From assembly GCF_001904745.1 (NCBI RefSeq), contig NZ_MRCD01000003.1:174134-238133 (forward strand): DNA of 64,000 bases, in the 5' to 3' direction. This document shows positions 1-9,275 of this stretch, one piece after another. Numbering within the stretch: position 1 is the first letter of the stretch; each line of letters opens with the position of its first letter. The stretch comes from Calothrix sp. HK-06. Its GTDB lineage: Bacteria > Cyanobacteriota > Cyanobacteriia > Cyanobacteriales > Nostocaceae. The notes below the pieces were generated by a model that was not told the origin of the DNA, made no database searches, and saw nothing but the letters and a program-made list of their open reading frames with translations. The position numbers and the translations under genes are program-made.

Positions 1-629
1 CCGAAAATACCTGTGGAGTTGCCATAATAGTATCCCGCCACTCGTAACCGTTCCTGTAAATTACGAACTTCTTCTCCTTCGTCACCTTTACCAATAATTC
101 CGGAAACGCGACGTTTCGGGACTGATGTTGCTTGCTGCTCGGTACGAGATTGAGCGTTAACAGCGCGTGGTCTCGAAGTCTGAGTATTGACTACGTTTTG
201 CGCTTGAAGTCTTCCTTGATTATTTCTAGCGACTGGGCGCCAGGTGTCTAATTTTCCAATAGTTGTGGGACCTGCAATGCCACTGACCTGCAAAGAAGCA
301 GCTTTTTGAAAGCGTTTTACAGCATCTTCAGTGCGAACGTCATATACTTGAGTGATAGGAGCATTATAAAAACCTGCTCGCTTCAAGTCTTGCTGTAATT
401 CGCGAACTGACGGACCCTGGTCGCCTTTTTGCAGTGCAAAAGCACTACTCATCGCAGTCATCATCGATAAAGTCAAAGCTAGGGGCAACATATAGCGCCA
501 AGCTCGACTCGATAACTTCTTCCAGTCAGGTGATGTTCCCCGATTGACTAAAAAGCTAAATTTAGCTAACTCAATCGATGGGCAGTCTTCGTAATCAAAA
601 GCTAGGTGTAAATACGCAAGGTTTTCCAT
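1..629 (-). CDS. peptidoglycan-binding domain protein (C-terminus beyond window)
   Basis: Reading the minus strand from an ATG at 629 gives 209 codons that run off the left edge. The first ~44 residues are cytoplasmic-looking, followed by a hydrophobic segment (about residues 45-63, ending SSAFA) that could be an internal signal/anchor. Then come two PG_binding_1-type repeats: one beginning KGDQGPSVRELQQ and a second beginning GKGDEGEEVRNLQ which is cut by the edge, separated by a Q/R/T-rich linker. Such proteins bind cell-wall peptidoglycan in the periplasm and often carry an extra catalytic domain, which would lie outside this window. Family assignment is by motif only. Confidence 0.85.
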   Translation of the reverse strand, partial: MENLAYLHLAFDYEDCPSIELAKFSFLVNRGTSPDWKKLSSRAWRYMLPLALTLSMMTAMSSAFALQKGDQGPSVRELQQDLKRAGFYNAPITQVYDVRTEDAVKRFQKAASLQVSGIAGPTTIGKLDTWRPVARNNQGRLQAQNVVNTQTSRPRAVNAQSRTEQQATSVPKRRVSGIIGKGDEGEEVRNLQERLRVAGYYYGNSTGIF

Positions 630-717
630 AGTTATTTTCCTAAAGTTTTCCTACACCACTTTTTTTCGATGCCAGCAGCACCGACATTTATAAAAAATGC
701 GGCGCCAATTGCTACGT

Positions 718-3700
718 TCAGTTAGACCCGAAAGGCACTGGCTGTTCGATAGCTGCTTCGGCTTGATGTACTAAGTTTCGCAGATTTTCCAATGTTTGTA
801 TATTTACATCCTGCCATAAACCACGCTTGTATGCTTCAAGTAATCTCTCAGCGATATCACGCAGAGCATACGGATTTTTTTCTTCAAGAAATTTACAAAC
901 TCTTGAATCAAAAAGGTATGTCTTTGCAATTCCTTCATACATGTGGTCTTCTACACATCTAGCAGTAGCATCGTAAGCGAACAAAAAATCAACCGTAGCA
1001 GCCATTTCAAATGCACCCTTATAACCGTGACGCATCACTCCAGCAATCCATTTTGGATTAATTACCCGTGAACGGTATACCCTGGCTATTTCCTCAGATA
1101 ATTGACGAACTCGCGGTTTTGCTGGGATTGAGTTATCGCCAAAATAAGAGGAAGGATTTTCCCCTCGAATCGAACGTACTGCTGCCATTAAACCGCCTTG
1201 AAATTGATAATAATCATCAGAGTCAAGTAAATCGTGTTCGCGGTTATCTTGGTTTTGCAGCACGACCTGCGTACTGAGTAAACGTTTCGAGAACGCTTCG
1301 GGTGCAGAACGTCCATCGCTTTTTCTTGTATAAGCATAAGAACTCCAATTTATATAAGCGCGTGCTAGGTCGGAATCATCAGACCAATTTTGCGACTCGA
1401 TTAACCCTTGGAGTCCAGCACCATATGCACCTGGTTTTGAGCCGAAAATTCGGTAGAGAGAGCGTTCTAAAGCTTCTGTTTCACTTAATCCAACTTTGTG
1501 CCAATACTCCATTTCTTCTAAAACTTGAGCGGCGAGTGGATTCAAGTCCTTCGGTTCATCCAATGCTGCCACAGCTTCTACAGCTTGGTCAAATAAGTTT
1601 ATCAAATTTCCAAAAGCATCTCGGAAAAAACCCGAAACCCTTAATGTTACATCCACACGTGGGCGCCCTAGCACTTCTACTGGTAATATTTCTAAATCCA
1701 CAACACGGCGTGCTGCACTATCCCACACTGGCTGTACACCGAGCAAAGCTAATGCCTGGGCAATATCATCACCCCCAGTTCGCATCGTCGCAGTTCCCCA
1801 TAAAGATAACACTAGTGTCTTTGGATACTCTCCATGCTCTTGAGTATAACATTCTATCAGTGTTTCTGCTGCTTTCCTGCCTACATCCCACGCCGATTCT
1901 GTTGGAACCGCACGAATATCAACTGAGTAAAAATTATTACCAGTTGGTAAAACTTCTGGGCGCCCGCGTGTAGGGGCGCCGGATGGTCCACTAGGTACAT
2001 ATCTACCATCTAACCCACGTAACAAATTAATAATTTCTCTGTCGGTTTGTTTTAGAGCGGGTAGAAGATGCGATTTTATCCACGTGAGAGAAGTGCTGAG
2101 TACTGAGTGCTGAGTGCTGAGTAGGGGGAGGGAAGAAGAGATTAGTTGTTCTACCAAATGTGCTGCGTGTTGTTCGAGCGCTTCGACTGCATCACCGATG
2201 GTGTGACAGGTGTGATGTGTTTTTTTTGCTAAAAGGTTAATTTGTGTTTCGTCGAGCTTCTGACTAAAATCATCTGTTAAAGGATTTATATCTAAACCCC
2301 AGTCAGTAGCGATGGCACAGGTAATACCAGTATGGCGCCGCGAAGGCTGTCTGGCTATGGCAATAATTAAATCACGAAGTTGCCGACCATCGGGACATTG
2401 CCCAAAGATATGTAACCCATCTCGAATTTGTGCCTCTTTGAGTTCACACAGATAACCATCTATTTTATTAATTGGGATTTCATCTCCCTTACCCATCCTA
2501 AAATCGCAACTTAGATTTTCTTGGGTGACTAGTTCGCTAATACGTGCGCTTATTGCAGGTAATCTGCTGGGGTTTAAACTTAGAGCTTCGTAATACTCAT
2601 CAATCAGATTTTCTAAGTTGGAGAGCGAACCATAAAGTTCTGCACGGGTTAGAGGTGGTGTTAGGTGGTCTATAATTACCGCTTGTGCGCGTCGTTTAGC
2701 TTGAGAACCCTCACCTGGGTCATTCACGATAAAAGGATATAAATGTGGCATAGCGCCTAATGCCACTTCTGGGTAACAATCACTGGACAATGCGATGCTT
2801 TTACCTGGTAACCACTCTAAGTTTCCATGCTTACCAACATGAACTACTGCATCAGCTTTAAAGTGTTGACGTACCCAGTGGTAAAACGCGAGATAGTTGT
2901 GAGTTGGTTCTAGGTCTGGGGCATGGTAATTTAAACTGGGGTCAAGCTCATAACCGCGTGATGGCTGGATACCAATAAATATATTGCCGAGTTGGATACC
3001 AGAAATTGGAATTTGATTTTGAGTCTCTTCTCCCCAACGTTGACTTATTGCTTGTTGAACGGTTTCTGGTAATGATCTGAAATAAGTTTGATATTCTTCC
3101 CCTGAAAGGCTTTGGTAAATAGGACGTAATTCTCTACCTTCGGGGTCGTTGGTAACCCCTTGGGTGAGCCAATGTATTAATTCATCACCACTTTGAGGAA
3201 TGTCATCTAAGTTATAACCGTTTGCTTGCAAGGCTTTTAAAATTTCTACGCAACTGGCAGGTGTATCTAAACCTACTCCATTTGCTATTCTCGAATCGCG
3301 GGTTGGGTAGTTGGCTAAAATCAAAGCAAGGCGCCGTTCTGATGATTGTTTATTACGTAGTCGTACCCAGTTCGCTGCAAGTTCGGCAACAAAATCTATA
3401 CGCGAAGCTATTGGTTCATAACCAACTACATCAGTTTCTAGATTAGGATGGCGCCGAATTACCGCTTTAAACGAGACAGCACGACTTATAATTCTGCCAT
3501 CAACTTCAGGAAGTGCCACATTCATCGCCATATCACGCGGTGACAAACCCATCGAATCTGACTGCCACTGTTCTATAAAACCACCGCTCAAAATAACTTG
3601 CAACACAGGCACATCTAACTTTTGCCAGAGTTCAAGCTGCGGGGTTTCGGTTTCTAAACGCGCAAGTGAAAAGCTGGTTGTGTTGAGTAACAGGGTTAGG

Positions 3701-4454
3701 GGAGAAGCAGAAGTTGATTGAAAAATAGCTTCTAGTTCAGCTTGAACATCTTTTTCTCGTAGCGAAGATACAAAAACTGGGACTGGCTCTAAATTTCGTT
3801 TAATCAAAGATTCGCACAAAGCATCAATAACTTTGGTGTTACCTACTAAATAGTGCGCTCGATAAAAAAGAATCCCAACTCTCGGCATTCCTCCTTCCCC
3901 TTTCCCCTTTGCTTCATATACTCCTACACGCGGAACTGACACTACAGGAGGTGGGTTAAATGTGGTTGATAAACAGCAGTCAGAAATATATTGGAATGCG
4001 TGAACAATATTGGATACCCCACCTTCGTTAAAATAACGCCATATCCTGTTGACCTTGGTTTCGCCCAAGGTGGAATGAGATATTAAATAGGGGTCAAGAG
4101 CGTCGTCTCCTGGTATTACAATTAAATTTATATGCTTACGTTGTACGAGTTCCAGCACAACTTCCAAGCCGTAAGTCCATATGAACGTCCCCCTAAAAGG
4201 CGTAAAATAATTACCGAAGCGAACTCTAAAACTTGTTCTGCGTATGTATCAATGCTTATTTGATGCTGCAATTGTAATAAGTTAGCAACTCGAAGCGCAG
4301 GAAAGTCCGGTAATAATGCATAAGCAGCAGCAATGCTTTGAATATCCGTATCTGCTGCCGTTAAGAATACAACTGGAGCAGGACTTTGTTCTACAAAAAT
4401 AATGCCCTCAGATTGAGAAACAACGCCAACCGATGTGGTATTAATACGATGCAT
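718..4454 (-). pseudogene. cobN: CobN-type cobaltochelatase large subunit, split by a one-base frameshift
   Basis: The long frame (718-4167) encodes ~1149 residues of the CobN/Mg-chelatase H family, which inserts Co or Mg into tetrapyrroles with ATPase partners. Family-like stretches include AVVHVGKHGNLEWLPGK, FIVNDPGEGSQAKRRAQAV and the C-terminal GYKGAFEMAATVDFLFAYDAT. The N-terminal ~90 residues (from ATG 4454, MHRINTTSVGV) lie in another frame and reach LLGGRSY before shifting near 4178; restoring one T (TAT-TGG) would join the frames as GGRSYWTYGLEVVLEL. The full protein would be ~1245 residues. This is either a real lesion or a sequencing error. A repeat-derived insertion sits in the linker near 2094-2123. 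No cobalamin riboswitch was seen upstream. Confidence 0.9.
2094..2123. repeat. short tandem repeat (STRR-like) inside cobN
   Basis: The decamer-like unit TGCTGAGTAC/TGCTGAG is repeated about three to four times in tandem. It stays in frame with cobN and encodes an S/T/L-rich tract (LLSTQHSVLSTS on the minus strand). Repeats of this kind are common in intergenic DNA of filamentous cyanobacteria; here one has invaded a coding linker without breaking the frame. Confidence 0.75.
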
Positions 4455-4563
4455 AGTCGTGTATAACCGTTTTAAACTATATAAACTATAAATATTGCTT
4501 AACAAAGATAAATAAAGATAAATAAAGCCAGATAAAGTTAAAGGCTATAACTCTCTTTGAATC

Positions 4564-6540
4564 ATGACTCCTCTCCCTGCCCTCTTACTCTCACAGATGA
4601 AAATGCTTAGTTCTCCAAATTTGGGCTTTTCTAGAACTTTACGTGTCGATACTTTTGATCAACTGGGGAAATTGCTAGAGCAAATGGCTTCTTCTGTGGA
4701 AAATACAGCTTTAGTTTTGACAGAAGCAGTACTACAGCGGATTCCACTTTCAAGCCAATGGTTGATAAAACGCTTTACGGTGGTAATTTCACAGGGTTTT
4801 AGTGCGTTGTTAACAGGGACGAGGCAAGTCAGTTCTGATGTTATAGTACAAAATAATTTAACATGCAATAATGATATTGATGATAATTACTTGCTAGATA
4901 CAAGCATTACTTTTGATAGAGGTCTAATCAGTTCCTTCCTATTGGAACTAGGTGGGTTGTTTGGGCGCCATTCTGAAACATGCCAAGACTTGGAACACTA
5001 CCGTGAGGTATTAGAGCCAAATAATGCAGCGTTGCAAGAGAAGTTTACATTACTGCTATTAGAATGTCTATTAACGCAGCCTGAAGTTACACAGTCCGAA
5101 GAAAGTGATAATTTAAATTTTTCAGCATGTCAGCATGTGGAAGATGCACTTTCTAAGCAAATAGCTCAAGAAAGACTGTTAAATCGTGTCACAACGCAAA
5201 TCCGTAAAAGTTTAGATTTATCTGTAATTATGACGACGGCACTCGCGCAGGTGCGTGAGTTCTTAGAATTAGACCGTTTGGTAATATATAAATTTGATGA
5301 TTCAAATGTGACTCGTAATCATACATCTATACCGAATTTATCTTCCGCGTCCGCTTCAGTCACAGCAACTAAGCAGTACGTAGACTATAAGGGTTGTATT
5401 GTTTACGAGGTTCGCGCTAGTGATGCGATTCCATCAGTATTGAATTGTGAAGAAAAAAATTGTTTTACTCCAACTACTGAGTGTTGGACTAAATACCGTC
5501 AGGGTTTTACGCTAGCAGTCAATGATGTTTACAAAACTTATGTTAGTGAAAGGTGTTTGCTTAACTTTTTGGAAGACGTTAAAGTTCGTGCCAAATTAGT
5601 GGCGCCGATTATGTTTGAAAATAAGCTATGGGGATTGCTTATTGCTCATCAATGTTACAGCGCGCGTAACTGGAATGAAAGTGAGAAAAATTTTCTAGGC
5701 GCCGTTGCGGAACAACTTGCTATTGCCATTCACCAAGCAGAGTTAATGAAGTCTCTGACCCAAGAAAAGCAAAGTCTCGAACAACGGGTAATCGAACGCA
5801 CAATGGCACTACATGACGCTTTGGTTGCTGCTGAAGCTGCAAGTCGTATACGTAGTGAGTTCTTAGCTACTATCAGCCATGAATTATTAACACCGTTAAC
5901 TTACGTAATAGGAATGTCATCTACATTACTACGTTGGTCGTTTGGAGAATTATCGCAGCGTCAGCGTGATTATTTACAAACTATCCACGATAGCGGTGAA
6001 CACCTGCTGGAAATGATAAACGATATTCTTGATTTATCACAAATTGAAGCTGGTAAAGCAGTACTAAATAATACAGAGTTTACATTAAAAGAAGTAGCAG
6101 AATTAATTATTGACTCATTGCAAGAAAAAGCAACAACTCAACAAGTAGATTTAAAATTAGATATACTGATTGATGAAAATCGTCGCTTTTGTGCAGATGT
6201 ACGGCGAGTACAGCAAGTTATTAACAATCTTTTAAGCAACGCGATAAAATTTACACCCGAAGGTGGAAGTGTAACATTGCGGTTATGGTGCGAAGATGGT
6301 AATGCGGTGTTTCAAGTTGAAGATACAGGAATTGGGATACCTGAAGAACAACTACCACAATTATTTGAAAAATTTCATCAGCTTGATACTCCATATCGGC
6401 GCCGTTATGGAGGAACAGGTTTAGGGTTAGCTTTAACTAAGCAACTTGTAGAAATGCATCGCGGTAGAATCGAAGTGGAATCAACAGTTGCAGTTGGCTC
6501 AATTTTTACAGTTTGGATACCTGAACAACCTAATGAATGA
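4564..6540 (+). CDS. GAF-domain sensor histidine kinase
   Basis: 658 residues. The N-terminal ~190 residues resemble the DICT-type sensory region found in cyanobacterial kinases (weak call). A GAF domain follows at about 205-400, with the typical ...RSVSERCLL/ VRAKLVAPIMFENKLWGLL pattern of phytochrome-like GAFs. The HisKA box is FLATISHELLTPLTYVIG (phospho-acceptor His ~439; the usual Arg of SHELRTPL is Leu). The ATPase domain shows the N box (NNLLSNAIKFTPEGG), G1 (DTGIGIP) and G2 (GTGLGLAL). No receiver or output domain is fused, so the partner regulator is elsewhere. It is divergent from cobN with about 110 bp between starts. The ATG at 4564 has a poor Shine-Dalgarno; a second Met at codon 12 is possible. 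Confidence 0.9.
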   Translation: MTPLPALLLSQMKMLSSPNLGFSRTLRVDTFDQLGKLLEQMASSVENTALVLTEAVLQRIPLSSQWLIKRFTVVISQGFSALLTGTRQVSSDVIVQNNLTCNNDIDDNYLLDTSITFDRGLISSFLLELGGLFGRHSETCQDLEHYREVLEPNNAALQEKFTLLLLECLLTQPEVTQSEESDNLNFSACQHVEDALSKQIAQERLLNRVTTQIRKSLDLSVIMTTALAQVREFLELDRLVIYKFDDSNVTRNHTSIPNLSSASASVTATKQYVDYKGCIVYEVRASDAIPSVLNCEEKNCFTPTTECWTKYRQGFTLAVNDVYKTYVSERCLLNFLEDVKVRAKLVAPIMFENKLWGLLIAHQCYSARNWNESEKNFLGAVAEQLAIAIHQAELMKSLTQEKQSLEQRVIERTMALHDALVAAEAASRIRSEFLATISHELLTPLTYVIGMSSTLLRWSFGELSQRQRDYLQTIHDSGEHLLEMINDILDLSQIEAGKAVLNNTEFTLKEVAELIIDSLQEKATTQQVDLKLDILIDENRRFCADVRRVQQVINNLLSNAIKFTPEGGSVTLRLWCEDGNAVFQVEDTGIGIPEEQLPQLFEKFHQLDTPYRRRYGGTGLGLALTKQLVEMHRGRIEVESTVAVGSIFTVWIPEQPNE

Positions 6541-6548
6541 TATTGGCA

Positions 6549-6612
6549 ACGGATATAACGGATGTAACGGATGGATAGTAGGTTGGGTGGAGCGACAGCG
6601 TAACCCAACATC
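6549..6612. repeat. STRR tract plus TTGGGT/ACCCAA hairpin repeat
   Basis: A short tandem tract (CGGATATAA, CGGATGTAA, CGGATGGAT) is followed by GGTTGGGTGGAGCGACAGCG and TAACCCAACA, whose arms TTGGGT and ACCCAA can pair. A related TTGGGTT...ACCCAACC unit occurs at about 57099-57180. The hairpin lies between the convergent kinase and csaB genes and may help terminate transcription, but there is no clean T-run. Confidence 0.6.
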
Positions 6613-6626
6613 AATAAAATTTACAT

Positions 6627-7664
6627 CTAAGTTAAGGCATCTTCTAATACAGCTTTGTGGATTGATGCTCTATCGAGTAAAAATTGTATTTTATCTGGTG
6701 ATAGCGGGTCGCCGTTCGCGTAGTGTTCAATCCAGGTTTTACTAATTACATTGGCATCGTTAGGTAAATTTGCTAAATCCCAACCTGGCATATCAGTATC
6801 TTCCATTAAGCGGTTTACTTTTGGGTCGTAGCTGATAGCAAATGCACGGCATCCTTCGCTTGCTGCCATAATTAGGCTATGTAACCGCATTCCTATGGCC
6901 ATTTCTACACCGCGAAATACACCTTTCAAGATTTGCGGTTCTTCAAAATGTAATATTTGACTAACGTCTTTGAGTGCTGGTTGAATAGCTTGGGCAATTT
7001 CATAATCTTGTGCTTTCTGGAATGGTAAAAGCACAATAAACGTTTGTGTGGCTTTTTGAAAGTCAACTAATGCGCGTGTTATTGTTTCTAAACGTGGTGC
7101 CGTTAGTAGCGGATGTGACCTTAAAGTTACAGCTACCTTTGGCGCCGGCAAATCCCAAAGTCCTGGTGTTGGCTTTGAATCCATTGCCCATACAGGGTCT
7201 GGGGCAAGGAAATAAGGAATATTCCACTCATTTAATAGTGCAGCACTCGCATTATCGCGCACACTCACTTTAGTACAATTAGCGAATGTTTGCCTTGCTA
7301 CCCAACGCACTTGTGAACGTTTGAGTGGCCCAATACCTTGTGCCCATGCTACTGTTTTTAAACCCATTTTTTGTGCTAACGCCATTAAGCCAGCATAATA
7401 AAATGGACTTATAAAGCTTGTAGCATCTTGAATTAAACTACCACCACCCCAAATAAACGCATCACACGAACGTAAAGCTTTAATAACGCTACTCATAGAC
7501 ATACGTTCATGTGCCTCAACACCATAACGTTGACTCGTTTCATCAGGATTTCCTGACAAAACAACAGGTGTAACGTGTGATGGTAGCATTTGTAAAAGTG
7601 TAGCTAACAGTGCCTCATCGCCACCGTTGCCTTTACCGTAATATCCAGATAGTAACGCGCGCAT
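6627..7664 (-). CDS. csaB: CsaB-type polysaccharide pyruvyl transferase
   Basis: 345 residues. Starts MRALLSGYYGKGNGGDEA, the characteristic GxxxxxNxGDEA opening of the CsaB/polysaccharide pyruvyl-transferase family, which transfers pyruvate from PEP to cell-surface sugars and so creates the ketal anchor for S-layer-type SLH proteins. Other family signs are the central WGGGSLIQD and AWAQGIGPL and the C-terminal GMRLHSLIMAA with the conserved RLH. Length matches the family. The gene converges with the upstream kinase. CsaB is found in most cyanobacteria, so this looks like core genome. Confidence 0.92.
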   Translation of the reverse strand: MRALLSGYYGKGNGGDEALLATLLQMLPSHVTPVVLSGNPDETSQRYGVEAHERMSMSSVIKALRSCDAFIWGGGSLIQDATSFISPFYYAGLMALAQKMGLKTVAWAQGIGPLKRSQVRWVARQTFANCTKVSVRDNASAALLNEWNIPYFLAPDPVWAMDSKPTPGLWDLPAPKVAVTLRSHPLLTAPRLETITRALVDFQKATQTFIVLLPFQKAQDYEIAQAIQPALKDVSQILHFEEPQILKGVFRGVEMAIGMRLHSLIMAASEGCRAFAISYDPKVNRLMEDTDMPGWDLANLPNDANVISKTWIEHYANGDPLSPDKIQFLLDRASIHKAVLEDALT

Positions 7665-7848
7665 AATAATTTTATATTTTACATTACCGTATACCGTAGG
7701 GGCAGGTTAACCCATAACCTCCAACAGAAAAAATCTCGTAAACCCGCCCTTACAGGATTGTAGATTAACAATATTCATATAAAACAGGTACGTGGGGGCG
7801 ATACAAAATTGCAATTGCATTTGAGGCGGATTTAGGGGGGTAGGTTTA

Positions 7849-7907
7849 GGGGCGGGTTTAGATATATCCTGGTAAGTATGGAAAATTTAGGTTAACCCGC
7901 CCGTACA
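7849..7907. repeat. dispersed inverted repeat GGGGCGGGTT ... AACCCGCCC (copy 1)
   Basis: GGGGCGGGTTTAGAT is followed ~40 bp later by TTAACCCGCCCGTACA, giving complementary 9-bp arms. A second copy with the same outer sequences but a different middle lies at 60485-60548. The preceding intergenic DNA (7700-7760) also has partial AACCCGCCC units. It could be a small non-autonomous repeat or an RNA hairpin; no coding capacity. Confidence 0.7.
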
Positions 7908-7920
7908 TCATTCATTATTA

Positions 7921-8228
7921 TGCACGCTCTTTCGATTCCCACTTGGATAATTCACGTTTCTAGCGTTATCGAATGGATAGTTGCTATTTGGCTAATTTGG
8001 ACTTATGGTGAATTAACTCAAAATAAAGCTTGGTGGGGATTTTCGTTTGCTATGTTACCCGCGTTAGTTAGCGCAATGTGTGCTTGTACATGGCATTACT
8101 TTGATAACTCTCCGTCTTTGGAATGGTTGGTTACACTTCAAGCTAGTATGACAGTATTAGGTAATTTTACTTTGCTATTAGCTGGATTCTGGATATGGCG
8201 CCATAGTACCAGCAATGCAAATTCTTAA
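7921..8228 (+). CDS. DUF2499 family membrane protein
   Basis: 102 residues with three predicted membrane segments (about 7-27, 38-58, 68-93). The opening MHALSIPTWIIHVSSVIEW and the central WHYFDNSPSLEWLVTLQA match the DUF2499 family conserved in cyanobacteria and plastid-bearing eukaryotes. The biochemical role is unknown. It is 33 bp upstream of a DUF3593 gene in the same direction; this pairing is a conserved arrangement in photosynthetic organisms and implies a joint function at a membrane. Confidence 0.88.
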
Positions 8229-8261
8229 ATGGCACCGTTTTAAAATAATACTTTCTGTAAT

Positions 8262-8582
8262 ATGTCTAAAGAAACATTATTCGCACTTTCGCTGTTTCCC
8301 TATTTGGGTTTTTTATGGTTTATTACCCGTTCGGGACAAATGCCTAAGCTAGCTCTATATGGGTTTTATGGTACTCTAGTATTTGTAGCTGTTACAATTC
8401 CTGCTGGAATTTATGCTCAAGTCCACTATGGCACGTCTTTAGCCAATGTTGACTGGTTGCATGGTAGTGCAGAAGTATTTTTGACGCTGACTAATATATT
8501 GGTTGTGTTGGGTTTTCGACAAGCGATTATAGAAAAGAAACAAGTTTCAAAGGATGTTTCTATACCTGCTCAAGATATATAA
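8262..8582 (+). CDS. DUF3593 family membrane protein
   Basis: 106 residues with three hydrophobic segments. MSKETLFALSLFPYLGFLW and WLHGSAEVFLTLTNILVVLG are typical of DUF3593, another small family restricted to cyanobacteria and chloroplast lineages. It follows the DUF2499 gene closely, so both are probably on one transcript. No known catalytic residues are visible and I would not assign a function. Confidence 0.88.
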   Translation: MSKETLFALSLFPYLGFLWFITRSGQMPKLALYGFYGTLVFVAVTIPAGIYAQVHYGTSLANVDWLHGSAEVFLTLTNILVVLGFRQAIIEKKQVSKDVSIPAQDI

Positions 8583-8760
8583 CTAATTAGGTAGATAGTA
8601 TTGTTTGAGATAAAAACATCCTCCAATCATACGATATTGTCCTGGTAATGTGACACTTACGTAAGTTAAACATGGCGATTTTTATAATAGGTAATATTGT
8701 CTAAACTATAGATAAGGAAGAAAACACATTTAGAAACCTTAGTAAAGAGGTAGGTGCATA

Positions 8761-9165
8761 ATGAATCCTATTAAGAAAGCAATTCTACCAAGCTTAATGG
8801 CTACCAGCTTGTTCGGCGCCACATTATTACCAGCGCAACAAGCATCAGCAGACGACCGAGTTTTACGTGATATTGGTGTAGGTGCTGCTGCTGGCGCCGC
8901 TGCTGGTTTAATTACTGGTCAAGGTTCGTTTTTAGGTAATGCTGTTAATGGTGGTGCTGCTGGTGCTGCTGTGAATGCGGCACAAGGTACTGCAAAACAA
9001 GGTAGAACTAATAGAGCGCGTAGAAAGAACCGCAACCCAGTTCTAGATATCGGTGTTGGTGCTGGTGCTGGTGTAGGAGCAGGGGCTGTTAGAGGAAATA
9101 GAAACACTGGTAATAACGCGATTACTGGCGCCGCAGCCGGTGCTGCAATTCACTTACTGAAGTAA
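8761..9165 (+). CDS. exported glycine-zipper (YMGG-like) protein
   Basis: 134 residues. An N-terminal signal peptide (about residues 1-30, ending AQQASA) is followed by two glycine/alanine-rich zipper segments, GVGAAAGAAAGLITG and GAGAGVGAGAVRG, separated by a basic linker (NRARRKNRNP). Glycine-zipper proteins insert in or associate with the outer membrane. The ATG is preceded by AAAGAGGTAGGTGCATA, a good ribosome-binding site. Three GGCGCC palindromes fall within this short gene. Confidence 0.8.
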   Translation: MNPIKKAILPSLMATSLFGATLLPAQQASADDRVLRDIGVGAAAGAAAGLITGQGSFLGNAVNGGAAGAAVNAAQGTAKQGRTNRARRKNRNPVLDIGVGAGAGVGAGAVRGNRNTGNNAITGAAAGAAIHLLK

Positions 9166-9225
9166 GTAATTTTCCATGTAGGATAGGCATCCTGCCTGTC
9201 CTGCTACCACCATAAGATAAGCATC

Positions 9226-9260
9226 AAAAACCCGTCTTCTTGTGGAAGGCGGGTTTGTTT
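9226..9260. terminator. bidirectional rho-independent terminator
   Basis: AAACCCGTCTTC and GAAGGCGGGTTT form a stem with a short TGTG loop, with A-rich sequence on the left and T-rich on the right. It lies between the convergent glycine-zipper gene and metG and can serve both. Confidence 0.85.
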
Positions 9261-9275
9261 ATGTAGATTCAATTG

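Noticed and set aside
1068..3446. Plus-strand open frames opposite cobN
   Set aside because: They lie antisense to a long, clearly conserved coding frame and encode no recognisable domains or ribosome-binding sites.
4506..4563. Cobalamin riboswitch upstream of cobN
   Set aside because: The gap is only ~110 bp, AT-rich with AAAGATAAAT repeats, and lacks the B12-box consensus.
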